DNA of 6,280 nt from Flavobacteriaceae bacterium (GCA_947461915.1 CANHNG010000110.1:1-6280), one strand, 5' to 3'; positions 1 through 6,043 are shown, numbered from the stretch's first letter. Made by a program: numbers and translations. The notes: generated from the letters alone by a model not told the origin.

Positions 1-1032
1 AGAAATTTGTGAAGCAGATTTCTGAGTAGGTAATGTAGTAATACTATCCAATTCAAACATGTTAGCAGAACCGCTATCCATTCTGAACTCAGGAATGAAA
101 GTCAATCCACCTGATTTCAAGTTAGCCGATAAAGTAAAGGCCGTAACTGATTCGTTATCTAATACCTTACTGTAATTAGTTATAGTAATATCATCAGAAC
201 CTAGTTTTTTAGATTTAAAGTTCTCCGCGCGTAAACCTAAACTGAAGTTTTTGTTAACTGCATAAGATGGGTATAAAGCAAATCCTGTATATCCAGTGTC
301 ATCTATAGTACCTGAAAAATCAGCAACATTCAATCCTAATTTGAATTTTTCTGAGATTTGGTAAGCTGCTGTCAAATCAACAATAGTTCCAGAAGCCGAA
401 CCACTCAAGTAATTAACATAAGCGGTAAGACCTTCAAATGGCGTTACAGACAATTGAGCTCCAATTGCATTTAAACCAAAAGTTTTAGTTTGATCAGTTG
501 AATAATTATTCCATTTGTCGTTAAACGCACCAACCATCAAACCTACTTTGCTAGAGATAGCATAGTTCGCTTTCACCCCAGCATTTTGGAATGGCCCGTT
601 GGTGAACAAATATGAAGTAGAATAGTTTAAATTCGCTAATGGAGAAATCACTTCATACCCGATGAATGTTCCCATATAACCCGCTGTCAAAGTTAATTTG
701 TCAGAAGCAGCATAAGCCGCATACAAGTTTTGAATGTGAAAAGATTGTCCTGAGGTACCAGAATTAGGAATAGATTGTCCTTCTCCTCTAGGACCAAAAG
801 AAACTTCCCCTACGAAAGAGGTTTTGCCTGTTTTTTTCTTTAAAACCACATCAATCATACCCAATGATACTGAGTTTTGATCGGTAGCAAAACTAGTTCC
901 TAACTGTGAAGCTTCTGAAAAATCATACTTGTAGTACAAATCCGCAGAACCTGAAATTTCTAGTGGTGTGTCTTGTGCAAATGCCACTGAAGTTGTAAGC
1001 GCTAAGGCTAAAATCGTAATTACTTTTTTCAT
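1..1032 (-). CDS. BBP2/OmpL-like outer-membrane beta-barrel porin, C-terminus cut by window edge
   Basis: The frame is open from an ATG at 1032 to the left edge, giving 344 residues with no stop, so only the C-terminal end is missing. Residues 1-19 are a clear Sec signal peptide (MKKVITILALALTTSVAFA, then QD). The mature part is rich in alternating aromatic and polar residues with many Gly, Ser and Asn, as in a beta-barrel: early strand ISGSADLYYKYDF, then FGPRGEG, LYAAYAASDKLTLTAGYMG, and NFSLGLRAENF late. This pattern matches the putative beta-barrel porin-2 (OmpL-like) family common in Bacteroidota. The last visible residues (LPTQKSASQIS) look like the start of the final strand, so probably only 10-20 residues are lacking. 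It would sit in the outer membrane and pass small solutes. From memory, such porins in flavobacteria often precede PII and ammonium-transporter genes, but any such neighbour lies outside the window. The start is preceded by A/T only, with no Shine-Dalgarno motif. Confidence 0.85.
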   Translation of the reverse strand, partial: MKKVITILALALTTSVAFAQDTPLEISGSADLYYKYDFSEASQLGTSFATDQNSVSLGMIDVVLKKKTGKTSFVGEVSFGPRGEGQSIPNSGTSGQSFHIQNLYAAYAASDKLTLTAGYMGTFIGYEVISPLANLNYSTSYLFTNGPFQNAGVKANYAISSKVGLMVGAFNDKWNNYSTDQTKTFGLNAIGAQLSVTPFEGLTAYVNYLSGSASGTIVDLTAAYQISEKFKLGLNVADFSGTIDDTGYTGFALYPSYAVNKNFSLGLRAENFKSKKLGSDDITITNYSKVLDNESVTAFTLSANLKSGGLTFIPEFRMDSGSANMFELDSITTLPTQKSASQIS

Positions 1033-1148
1033 TTTAATTTAATTTAATTAATAATTGGGTTTAATTTAGTTCCAATTCTTAGAACTTTCGAAAGCAAAAA
1101 TACCTTTTTAGGCATCTCTAATTTTTCTGTCTCTAAAAAAAGTTTCGA

Positions 1149-1181
1149 CAAACATATTAACTTTTTCTTTACCTAAACAAA
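1149..1181 (-). promoter_or_regulatory. Bacteroidota-type promoter for the BBP2 porin
   Basis: Read on the minus strand, TTTG (1181-1178) is followed after 21 bases by TATGTTTG (1156-1149), which fits the Bacteroidota -33 TTTG / -7 TAnnTTTG consensus exactly. Transcription would start near 1143-1147, giving a leader of about 110 bases before the ATG at 1032. A second -7-like box, TATTTTTG, lies at 1102-1095 but has no good TTG at the right distance upstream, so it is the weaker choice. No transcript data support either; this is consensus matching. Confidence 0.5.
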
Positions 1182-1288
1182 CAATCATTCTTTTATTAGA
1201 AAGAATTATCGAAAACCAAAAAATGATAACATTAAAATATAAAATCTACATTTAAATCAATTTCTATTATTAGATTAATATTTACCAT

Positions 1289-1297
1289 CCCCCCCCC
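1289..1297. repeat. Homopolymer run of nine C
   Basis: Nine consecutive C stand in an otherwise A/T-dominated intergenic stretch, followed by A and seven T. Such G/C runs are prone to slippage. It lies about 107 bases upstream of the -33 element proposed for the minus-strand porin and more than 380 bases upstream of the plus-strand small gene, so it does not sit within the spacer of any promoter seen here. Confidence 0.9.
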
Positions 1298-1420
1298 ATT
1301 TTTTTAATATTTTTTTTGAAAAACAGATAAATAGTCCAAAAAAATCATTTTTAAAGTTTGAAAAATCAAAGACCCCTATTAAAAATGACGTCAATCAAAA
1401 ATTAAAATTAAATTACTTTG

Positions 1421-1601
1421 ACCCTTTGGGTGTAATTAGATTTCATGGCTAATTGGAAGCAATTTGTCACACTGAGCTTGTCGAAGTGCCCTTTTTTTAA
1501 GTCTTCGACAAGCTCAGACGGACATTTGAGTTCAAATTGACTATAAATATTAATCAAAATGAGTCATCATTGACAGATTTCATTAATTACACCCAACGGG
1601 T
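1421..1601. repeat. Compound palindromic element: outer inverted repeat split by a REP-like insert
   Basis: Outer arms ACCCTTTGGGTGTAATTA (1421-1438) and TAATTACACCCAACGGGT (1584-1601) are inverted copies with one mismatch in 18. Each arm itself contains a small ACCC-N3-GGGT palindrome. Immediately inside both arms lies the same 8-mer GATTTCAT in direct orientation (1439-1446 and 1576-1583; 9 bases if the preceding A is counted). The arrangement is what is left when an element of about 129 bases (1447-1575) inserts into the loop of an older hairpin and duplicates its target. It could instead be a small non-autonomous element (MITE-like) with terminal inverted repeats. No transposase gene is present. 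The repeats are directly visible; the insertion history is inference. Confidence 0.6.
1465..1524. repeat. REP-like inverted repeat (GAGCTTGTCGAAG type)
   Basis: CTGAGCTTGTCGAAG (1472-1486) and CTTCGACAAGCTCAG (1503-1517) are perfect 15-base inverted copies around a 16-base loop that contains seven T. Beyond a 3-base mismatch the pairing resumes with TGTC (1465-1468) and GACA (1521-1524). The core is much richer in GC than its surroundings. I recall CACTGAGCTTGTCGAAGTG-like sequences as dispersed intergenic repeats in many flavobacterial genomes, which suggests a mobile or amplified palindromic repeat. It has no coding capacity. Its T-run lies in the loop and not after the stem, so it is a poor intrinsic terminator. 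Confidence 0.75.
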
Positions 1602-1680
1602 TAATTCGTGATCAATCTTTGATTTTATCTTTCAAAAAGATCTTAGATGTTAAATTTATTTTAAATTCAACCAAGCCATT

Positions 1681-1709
1681 TTGTTTTCATTTGTTTAATC
1701 CTATTTTTG
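1681..1709 (+). promoter_or_regulatory. Bacteroidota-type promoter directly abutting the small gene at 1715
   Basis: TTG at 1681-1683, an 18-base spacer and TATTTTTG at 1702-1709 fit the TTG / TAnnTTTG consensus exactly. Only five bases separate the -7 box from the ATG at 1715, so transcription would start at or within a few bases of the start codon and the mRNA would be leaderless or nearly so. It is the best promoter candidate for the downstream plus-strand cluster. Confidence 0.55.
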
Positions 1710-1714
1710 CAGCA

Positions 1715-2005
1715 ATGAAGACAATCGCACAATTACTACTATTCGTTTTTATCACTTTTCTCGTTACCCCAACTATTGTTAGTGTAATAGAGAAAAGTAC
1801 TGACTTATCTTCACTATACGATTGCTCCGAAGAAGAACAGTCCCAGAAAGAAATGAAGGATATCAAAATCGTATTCGATTTTGATATTGAATACATCCCT
1901 AACGAATTTTATTCTTTAAATTCGAGTTTAATTCATTCCGAAAATTTATCTAGACACGATAAAATCTCCTCCAAAATATTTATCCCCCCACCCGAACAAG
2001 TTTAA
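1715..2005 (+). CDS. Small exported or membrane-anchored protein of unknown function
   Basis: This 96-residue protein is not one I can name. The frame stays open upstream, but I chose ATG 1715 because it begins a classic hydrophobic export segment (MKTIAQLLLFVFITFLVTPT, residues 1-20), while the 32 codons before it look like translated intergenic DNA and overlap the promoter. After the helix comes a polar, acid-rich region (residues 27-60: EKSTDLSSLYDCSEEEQ, then KDIKIVFDFDIEY), a single Cys at 37, and a C-terminal SENLSRHDKISSKIF followed by a PPPEQV tail. The N-terminus could be a cleaved signal peptide or an anchor, leaving a periplasmic domain of about 70 residues. No lipobox is seen. I have an impression, not checked, of similar small proteins in other flavobacteria. 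It precedes the SulP gene by 88 bases on the same strand with no clear terminator between, so co-transcription is possible. A regulatory or accessory role for the transporter would be a guess. Confidence 0.7.
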   Translation: MKTIAQLLLFVFITFLVTPTIVSVIEKSTDLSSLYDCSEEEQSQKEMKDIKIVFDFDIEYIPNEFYSLNSSLIHSENLSRHDKISSKIFIPPPEQV

Positions 2006-2034
2006 TACATTGTAGGTTTTAATTTTTTAAAATC

Positions 2035-2059
2035 GAACGTTCACATTTTACTATGTGAA
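2035..2059. promoter_or_regulatory. Overlapping palindromes upstream of the SulP gene, candidate operator
   Basis: TTCACAT (2040-2046) and ATGTGAA (2053-2059) are perfect 7-base inverted copies around the 6-base centre TTTACT. The palindrome GAACGTTC (2035-2042) overlaps its left edge. The pair lies 34 bases upstream of the SulP ATG and just before AATCTTTG (2063-2070), which is one base off the TAnnTTTG -7 consensus; no convincing TTG -33 motif accompanies it. No T-run follows the stem, so it is not an intrinsic terminator on either strand. It could be an operator for a dimeric regulator covering a weak internal promoter, or an mRNA hairpin in the leader. The half-site resembles TGTGA-type boxes, but in the opposite arrangement to an E. 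coli CRP site. Confidence 0.35.
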
Positions 2060-2093
2060 AAAAATCTTTGTGTTTAATTTTTAGTAGGGTATT

Positions 2094-3692
2094 ATGACAA
2101 AAAAAATCAATCTTTTTGCCAACCTTAAATCTGATTTCGCATCCGGTTTAGTGGTTTTTTTGGTGGCCTTGCCACTATGTTTAGGAATTGCACTTGCGAG
2201 TGGAGCTCCGTTATTTTCAGGTATTATTTCCGGCGTTATTGGCGGAATAGTGGTGGGGTATTTTAGTAAATCACACTTAAGTGTTTCTGGTCCGGCAGCA
2301 GGTTTGACGGCGATTGTATTAACAGCAATAACCGATTTAGGCGCTTTTAATGTCTTTTTATTAGCCGTTTTATTAGCTGGAATACTACAACTTATATTGG
2401 GTTTTATTAAAGCAGGTTCTTTATCCAATTATTTTCCAACCAATGTTATCGAAGGAATGTTAGCCGGAATTGGTGTTATCATTTTTTTGAAACAAATTCC
2501 ACATGCTTTTGGTTATGATAAAGATTATGAAGGCGATTTGGCTTTTCTTCAAACCGATGGTGCAAATACCTTCTCAGAATTATTTCAGGCTTTAGCACAC
2601 ATTCAATTAGGTTCTGTAATTATAACTATAGTATCTCTAGCTATATTAATTGCTTGGACTAAAGTTGATTTTCTGAACAAAATGAAATTAGTGCCAGCTG
2701 CTCTTATTGCAGTTATTGTTAGTGTACTAGTCAATGAATTTTTCATCATATCAGGAAGTAGCTTGTCAATAAAAAGTGATCATTTAGTAACGCTACCTGT
2801 TCCTAATTCTATTGAAGAATTCAAAAGCATTTTTGTGCTTCCGGATTTTACTTCTATTACTAATTCAAAAGTTTGGATTGTTGCAATTACAATTGCTGTT
2901 GTTGCTTCTATTGAAACTTTATTATGCATTGAAGCCGCCGACAGAATGGATGTGCAAAAAAGATATACAGATACGAATGTTGAATTAAAAGCACAAGGTT
3001 TTGGAAATATATTGAGTTCTTTATTAGGAGGTTTACCAATGACGTCGGTTGTCGTAAGAACTACTGCCAATAATACAGCAGGAGCCAAGTCAAAAATGTC
3101 AACCATAATTCATGGTGTACTATTACTAATTAGTGTCGTTTCTATTCCAGCAATTTTGAATAAAATCCCTTTAGCCACTCTAGCAGCTGTACTTTTACTG
3201 ATAGGCTACAAGCTGGCAAATCCAAAAACAATTACGCACTTTTGGAAAAAAGGCAAATACCAATTCATTCCATTTATTGCCACGCTATTAGCCGTTGTTT
3301 TCACAGATTTGCTAAAAGGAGTTGCATTAGGAATGATTATTAGTATCATTTTTGTATTGAAAGGGAACATGCAAAGAGCGTATAAATTTAGAAAGGAACA
3401 ATACCAGGATGGTGATGTTATTCATATTGAGTTGGCACAAGAAGTTTCATTTTTAAATAAAGCGGCAATAAAATCAACCTTAGCGGCAATTCCAGAAAAT
3501 TCTAAAGTGGAAATAAATGCTTCTGATACCGTTTATATTGCGCACGATGTTTTGGATTTAATCAAAGAATTTAAAAAAGTTACTTCAAAAGAGGAAAACA
3601 TCAAGGTTAAGCTGGTTGGATTTAAAAAAGAATATGGCTTAATTGAGTCTGGTGAAGAAGAAAAACATGTTTTTATTGAACATAAGTCTTAA
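2094..3692 (+). CDS. SulP-family anion transporter, probable bicarbonate uptake (BicA-like)
   Basis: This 532-residue inner-membrane protein has the SulP (SLC26) layout: a transmembrane core at about 13-425 and a cytoplasmic STAS domain at about 430-525. Hydrophobic segments include about 17-36, 41-57, 66-80, 86-106, 120-135, 172-189, 198-218, 259-279, 338-356, 359-373, 391-404 and 407-423. Family marks are SGPAAG at 65-70, the acidic ASIETLLCIEAADRM at 271-285, and LGGLPMTSVVVRTTANNTAGA at 311-331, matching the conserved GxxPxTxxxxRTxxNxxxGA stretch. SulP members carry sulfate, bicarbonate or other anions, and sequence alone does not settle the substrate. The carbonic anhydrase gene in the same cluster favours bicarbonate, in line with known SulP-carbonic anhydrase fusions and the cyanobacterial transporter BicA. 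The length is normal and the gene intact. The DUF2490 gene follows after 12 bases. The start is the first ATG giving a standard N-terminus, preceded by TAGGG but no strong Shine-Dalgarno motif. Confidence 0.9.
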   Translation: MTKKINLFANLKSDFASGLVVFLVALPLCLGIALASGAPLFSGIISGVIGGIVVGYFSKSHLSVSGPAAGLTAIVLTAITDLGAFNVFLLAVLLAGILQLILGFIKAGSLSNYFPTNVIEGMLAGIGVIIFLKQIPHAFGYDKDYEGDLAFLQTDGANTFSELFQALAHIQLGSVIITIVSLAILIAWTKVDFLNKMKLVPAALIAVIVSVLVNEFFIISGSSLSIKSDHLVTLPVPNSIEEFKSIFVLPDFTSITNSKVWIVAITIAVVASIETLLCIEAADRMDVQKRYTDTNVELKAQGFGNILSSLLGGLPMTSVVVRTTANNTAGAKSKMSTIIHGVLLLISVVSIPAILNKIPLATLAAVLLLIGYKLANPKTITHFWKKGKYQFIPFIATLLAVVFTDLLKGVALGMIISIIFVLKGNMQRAYKFRKEQYQDGDVIHIELAQEVSFLNKAAIKSTLAAIPENSKVEINASDTVYIAHDVLDLIKEFKKVTSKEENIKVKLVGFKKEYGLIESGEEEKHVFIEHKS

Positions 3693-3704
3693 CAGCAAAA
3701 GACC

Positions 3705-4367
3705 ATGAGAATAATTAAGATACTGTTTCTAACAATTTGCTTTTGTAACCATTCCTATTCTCAAAAATCAGAAATCGGAAATTGGTTTGTCTATTTAGGA
3801 AATCAAAAAATTAATAAAAAATGGAATTGGCATAATGAAGTACAATATCGAAATTACAATTTTATAGGCGATACCAATCAATTACTTTTGAGAACTGGTA
3901 TTGGTTATAATCTTACAGAGGACAACAACGTATTAATAGGATACGGATTTATTAATACTCAAAAATATCTGCCAAATTCAGATCAAAAAGTAGACACTAA
4001 TGAACATAGAATTTATCAACAGTTTATTACTAGGCAAAAGACCGGAAAAGTCTTTCTTCAACATCGATATCGATTAGAGGAAAGGTTTATATCGAATGAT
4101 TTCCAATTGCGTTTAAGGTATTTATTAGGAATAAATATTCCTATCAATAAAAAAACACTTGAAAAAAATGCCCTTTACCTTTCTTCTTATAATGAAATTT
4201 TCATGAATTTAGAAAAACCATTATTTGACCGAAATCGTCTTTATGGTGCTCTCGGATTTGTGATCAATAAAAACTTTAAGATAGAAGCTGGAATAATGGC
4301 ACAAACACTAGAGAATTCAAATCGCAATCAATTTCAAATTGTGATATTTAACAATTTACCATTTTAA
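3705..4367 (+). CDS. DUF2490 family outer-membrane protein
   Basis: The product has 220 residues. Residues 1-19 form a signal peptide (MRIIKILFLTICFCNHSYS, then QK). The mature protein alternates polar and aromatic residues with many Arg, Tyr and Asn, as in a small beta-barrel. It shows the features of DUF2490: GNWFVYLGNQKINKKW near the mature N-terminus (25-40), EVQYRNYNF (45-53), NEHRIYQQF (99-107), HRYRLEERF (120-128), LRYLLGINIP (137-146), a YNEIF motif (162-166) and DRNRLYGALGF (175-185). It ends in Phe, as many outer-membrane barrels do. The molecular role of the family is not established. Its place 12 bases after the SulP transporter and 15 bases before the carbonic anhydrase implies co-expression and a possible envelope role in anion or bicarbonate passage; that role is inference. 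The gene is intact. Confidence 0.8.
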   Translation: MRIIKILFLTICFCNHSYSQKSEIGNWFVYLGNQKINKKWNWHNEVQYRNYNFIGDTNQLLLRTGIGYNLTEDNNVLIGYGFINTQKYLPNSDQKVDTNEHRIYQQFITRQKTGKVFLQHRYRLEERFISNDFQLRLRYLLGINIPINKKTLEKNALYLSSYNEIFMNLEKPLFDRNRLYGALGFVINKNFKIEAGIMAQTLENSNRNQFQIVIFNNLPF

Positions 4368-4382
4368 CAAAATAAAAAAATT

Positions 4383-5024
4383 ATGAAAACATTAAATAAA
4401 GAAATGCAATCAGCCATAACACCTTCAATGGCTATAAAAATATTAGAAGAAGGAAATAAAAGATTTATGAATAATTTAAAAGCGAATAGAAATCTTTTAG
4501 AACAAGCTAACGAAACTTCTGATGGGCAACACCCATTTGCCGTAATATTGAGTTGTATTGATTCAAGGACATCGGCTGAATTAATTTTCGATCAAGGTTT
4601 AGGTGATGTTTTTAGCGTTAGAATTGCTGGAAATATTATTAATGAAGATATTTTAGGAAGCATGGAATTTGCTTGCAAAGTTGCTGGTTCAAAGGTTATT
4701 GTGGTTTTAGGACATTCAAAATGTGGAGCTATAAAAGGCGCCTGTGATCATGTTGAAATGGGGAATCTTACCGCATTATTAAGTAAAATTCAACCTGCCG
4801 TGTATGATGAAAAATCAGTGACTGAAAACAGAAATTCATCTAATGCCGAATTTGTTGAAAAAGTGGCTTCCATAAATGTAAAACGAACAGTAGACGCAAT
4901 TATGGAAAGAAGCCCGATTTTGAAAGAAATGATTCAAAACGGTGAAATCGGAATTATTGGAGGAATGCATAATATTGCGGATGGTGAAGTTACTTTTTTT
5001 GCTCCAAATCAAAAAGCTTACTAA
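4383..5024 (+). CDS. Beta-class carbonic anhydrase
   Basis: This enzyme interconverts CO2 and bicarbonate using a zinc ion. The 213 residues match the usual length of bacterial beta enzymes. The expected zinc ligands are present: Cys58 in SCIDSR (57-62), His111 and Cys114 in GHSKCGA (110-116). Asp60 and Arg62 form the usual catalytic dyad. Further family marks are FDQGLGDVFSVRIAGN (69-84), ILGSMEFACKVAGSKVIVVLG (90-110, the helix and strand before the zinc-ligand His) and the closing strand EIGIIGGMHNIADGEVTFF (188-206). No signal peptide is present, so it should be cytoplasmic. Beside a SulP transporter it would turn imported bicarbonate into CO2 or keep the bicarbonate pool available for carboxylases. 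The ATG at 4383 is preceded by an A-rich stretch and lies 15 bases after the DUF2490 stop. A second ATG at 4404 is possible but would remove part of the N-terminal arm. The gene is followed by a strong terminator. Confidence 0.93.
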   Translation: MKTLNKEMQSAITPSMAIKILEEGNKRFMNNLKANRNLLEQANETSDGQHPFAVILSCIDSRTSAELIFDQGLGDVFSVRIAGNIINEDILGSMEFACKVAGSKVIVVLGHSKCGAIKGACDHVEMGNLTALLSKIQPAVYDEKSVTENRNSSNAEFVEKVASINVKRTVDAIMERSPILKEMIQNGEIGIIGGMHNIADGEVTFFAPNQKAY

Positions 5025-5075
5025 CTTAATAACAATCAGGCGCTCCATTTTAGTGTTTTGAAAAAGTCTTTAATC

Positions 5076-5103
5076 AAAAAAGTCGCCAATTGGCGACTTT
5101 TTT
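5076..5103. terminator. Bidirectional rho-independent terminator
   Basis: AGTCGCC (5081-5087) pairs with GGCGACT (5092-5098) around the loop AATT. The stem is preceded by six A counting its first base (5076-5081) and followed by T up to 5104, so a GC-rich hairpin with a U-run forms on both strands. It lies 52 bases after the carbonic anhydrase stop and 50 bases beyond the end of the convergent porin gene, and so can end both transcription units. Confidence 0.92.
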
Positions 5104-5153
5104 TGATAAAAACATCTGTGAGGAATTAACTTATAATTTTAGTTAACTACTAT

Positions 5154-6020
5154 TTATTTACTCAAAGAAAAAGTAACACCTAATGAAAAGAAATTTCTAA
5201 CTGTTTTAGTTAAATTGCCGTCATTATCAAATTCTTGAACACCATAATCATTATGAGTATATCTAATAAAAACAGGCAAGTTGTAATTTTCAGAAATTTT
5301 GATTTCCTTAGCAACATTAACACCAACATTAGAGAAAGTAAAACCTGTTTTCTCATTTGCATCCTTTCCGTAATATCCTCCATTTATAACTGCTGCTCCT
5401 ACAAAAGGTCTAATAACTATCCCTGGTTTTTCTAAAGAATAAGTATATCCAATTTCGGCATAGCTAGAATAAGCTCTAGTTGGATTGCCCTCAGCATCAT
5501 CTTTATAATCGTTTCCTCCAATAAAAGTACTCCATTGAAAATCTATAGGTACTCCTTTTTCAGAAAAGTCAAACAAGATAGACAAATCCAAAGTTTGAGC
5601 CGAACCTTCAGAATAGTCAAAATAAGGACCTCTCGAAAAATTTTCAGGATCCGACTCATACGCATTTTTAGTTCCTGGCCAATAAAAATCACTCAACATA
5701 ACGCTCATAATTGGAATTAACTGATAAGATATACTCCAGTCGAATTCGTTGTATGCATCGGCAGCATTGGAAAAATTAGTTGTTGCCCATACACCAACAC
5801 TCCATTTGTCAGTAAAAGCATAATTCATATACGGTTGAAAAGCCACTTTGTCGCCATTATATTTTATCCCTCTCCACAAATAAGGATAAACGACGTCTAC
5901 GGCTGCAGTGAATTTTGGTTCTGCTTTTTCAGTATCTAGGGTTTGTGCCACTGTTGCATCTTGTGCAAATGTCAAAATGCCTGATAAGACAAATGCAAAA
6001 ATTAAAAATGATTTTTTCAC
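5154..6020 (-). CDS. TorF-like putative outer-membrane porin
   Basis: The product has 288 residues. The start codon is GTG at 6020-6018, not ATG; it is placed there because MKKSFLIFAFVLSGILTFA (1-19) then follows as a perfect signal peptide with QDA after the cut. The mature protein begins strand-forming sequence at FTAAVDVVYPYLWRGI (37-52), whose YLWRG resembles the start motif of the TorF/Gcw_chp family of putative porins. Then come DKWSVGVWATTNFS (71-84), EFDWSISYQL (92-101), a Trp/Tyr-rich DFYWPG (111-116) and repeated amphipathic strands, with VRNFFSLGVTFSLS at the C-terminus. It should be an outer-membrane barrel for small solutes; the substrate is not visible. The aldehyde dehydrogenase gene ends 46 bases upstream on the same strand, so the two may be co-transcribed. 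I found no good TAnnTTTG promoter in the gap. Family assignment is moderate; location is surer. Confidence 0.75.
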   Translation of the reverse strand: MKKSFLIFAFVLSGILTFAQDATVAQTLDTEKAEPKFTAAVDVVYPYLWRGIKYNGDKVAFQPYMNYAFTDKWSVGVWATTNFSNAADAYNEFDWSISYQLIPIMSVMLSDFYWPGTKNAYESDPENFSRGPYFDYSEGSAQTLDLSILFDFSEKGVPIDFQWSTFIGGNDYKDDAEGNPTRAYSSYAEIGYTYSLEKPGIVIRPFVGAAVINGGYYGKDANEKTGFTFSNVGVNVAKEIKISENYNLPVFIRYTHNDYGVQEFDNDGNLTKTVRNFFSLGVTFSLSK

Positions 6021-6043
6021 GTTTAATTTGGTTTTTTATTCAT

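Larger units (their letters stand above)
1033..1714. other. 682-base stretch without genes between divergent transcription units
   Basis: No reading frame here on either strand looks like a gene. The part next to the porin (1033-1181) holds its leader and promoter, with a 10-base palindrome CTTTCGAAAG at 1085-1094. The middle (about 1200-1420) is very AT-rich and contains a C9 run (1289-1297), two runs of seven and eight T (1299-1305, 1310-1317), a weak hairpin at 1357-1370 (TTTGA/TCAAA) and the palindrome TGACGTCA at 1386-1393. The compound repeat at 1421-1601 follows. The last part (1602-1714) leads into the promoter of the small gene. The length is large for a divergent intergenic region and leaves room for regulation or for insertion of non-coding elements. 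Confidence 0.7.

Noticed and set aside
1472..1517. Intrinsic terminator at the GAGCTTGTCGAAG hairpin
   Set aside because: The T-run is in the loop, not after the stem, and no gene ends nearby.
1421..1601. CRISPR array or a complete insertion sequence
   Set aside because: There are only two inverted copies with no regular spacers, and the 181 bases have no room for a transposase.
1619..1714. Upstream extension of the small gene by 32 codons from a TTG
   Set aside because: The extension covers the promoter, has no start context, and would bury the export signal; ATG 1715 begins a normal signal sequence.
1687..1896. Minus-strand reading frame opposite the small gene
   Set aside because: It is antisense to the small gene and overlaps its promoter; the plus-strand frame has the signal sequence and promoter.
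2011..2032. Terminator after the small gene
   Set aside because: The only structure is a weak A/T pairing (TTTTAA/TTAAAA) without a GC stem, so read-through into the SulP gene is likely.
2081..2428. Minus-strand reading frame of 115 codons
   Set aside because: It lies opposite the SulP gene; its low-complexity Lys/Ala/Pro-rich product mirrors codons of the transmembrane region.
2780..3106. Minus-strand reading frame of 108 codons
   Set aside because: It is antisense to the conserved core of the SulP gene and has no start context or recognisable domain.
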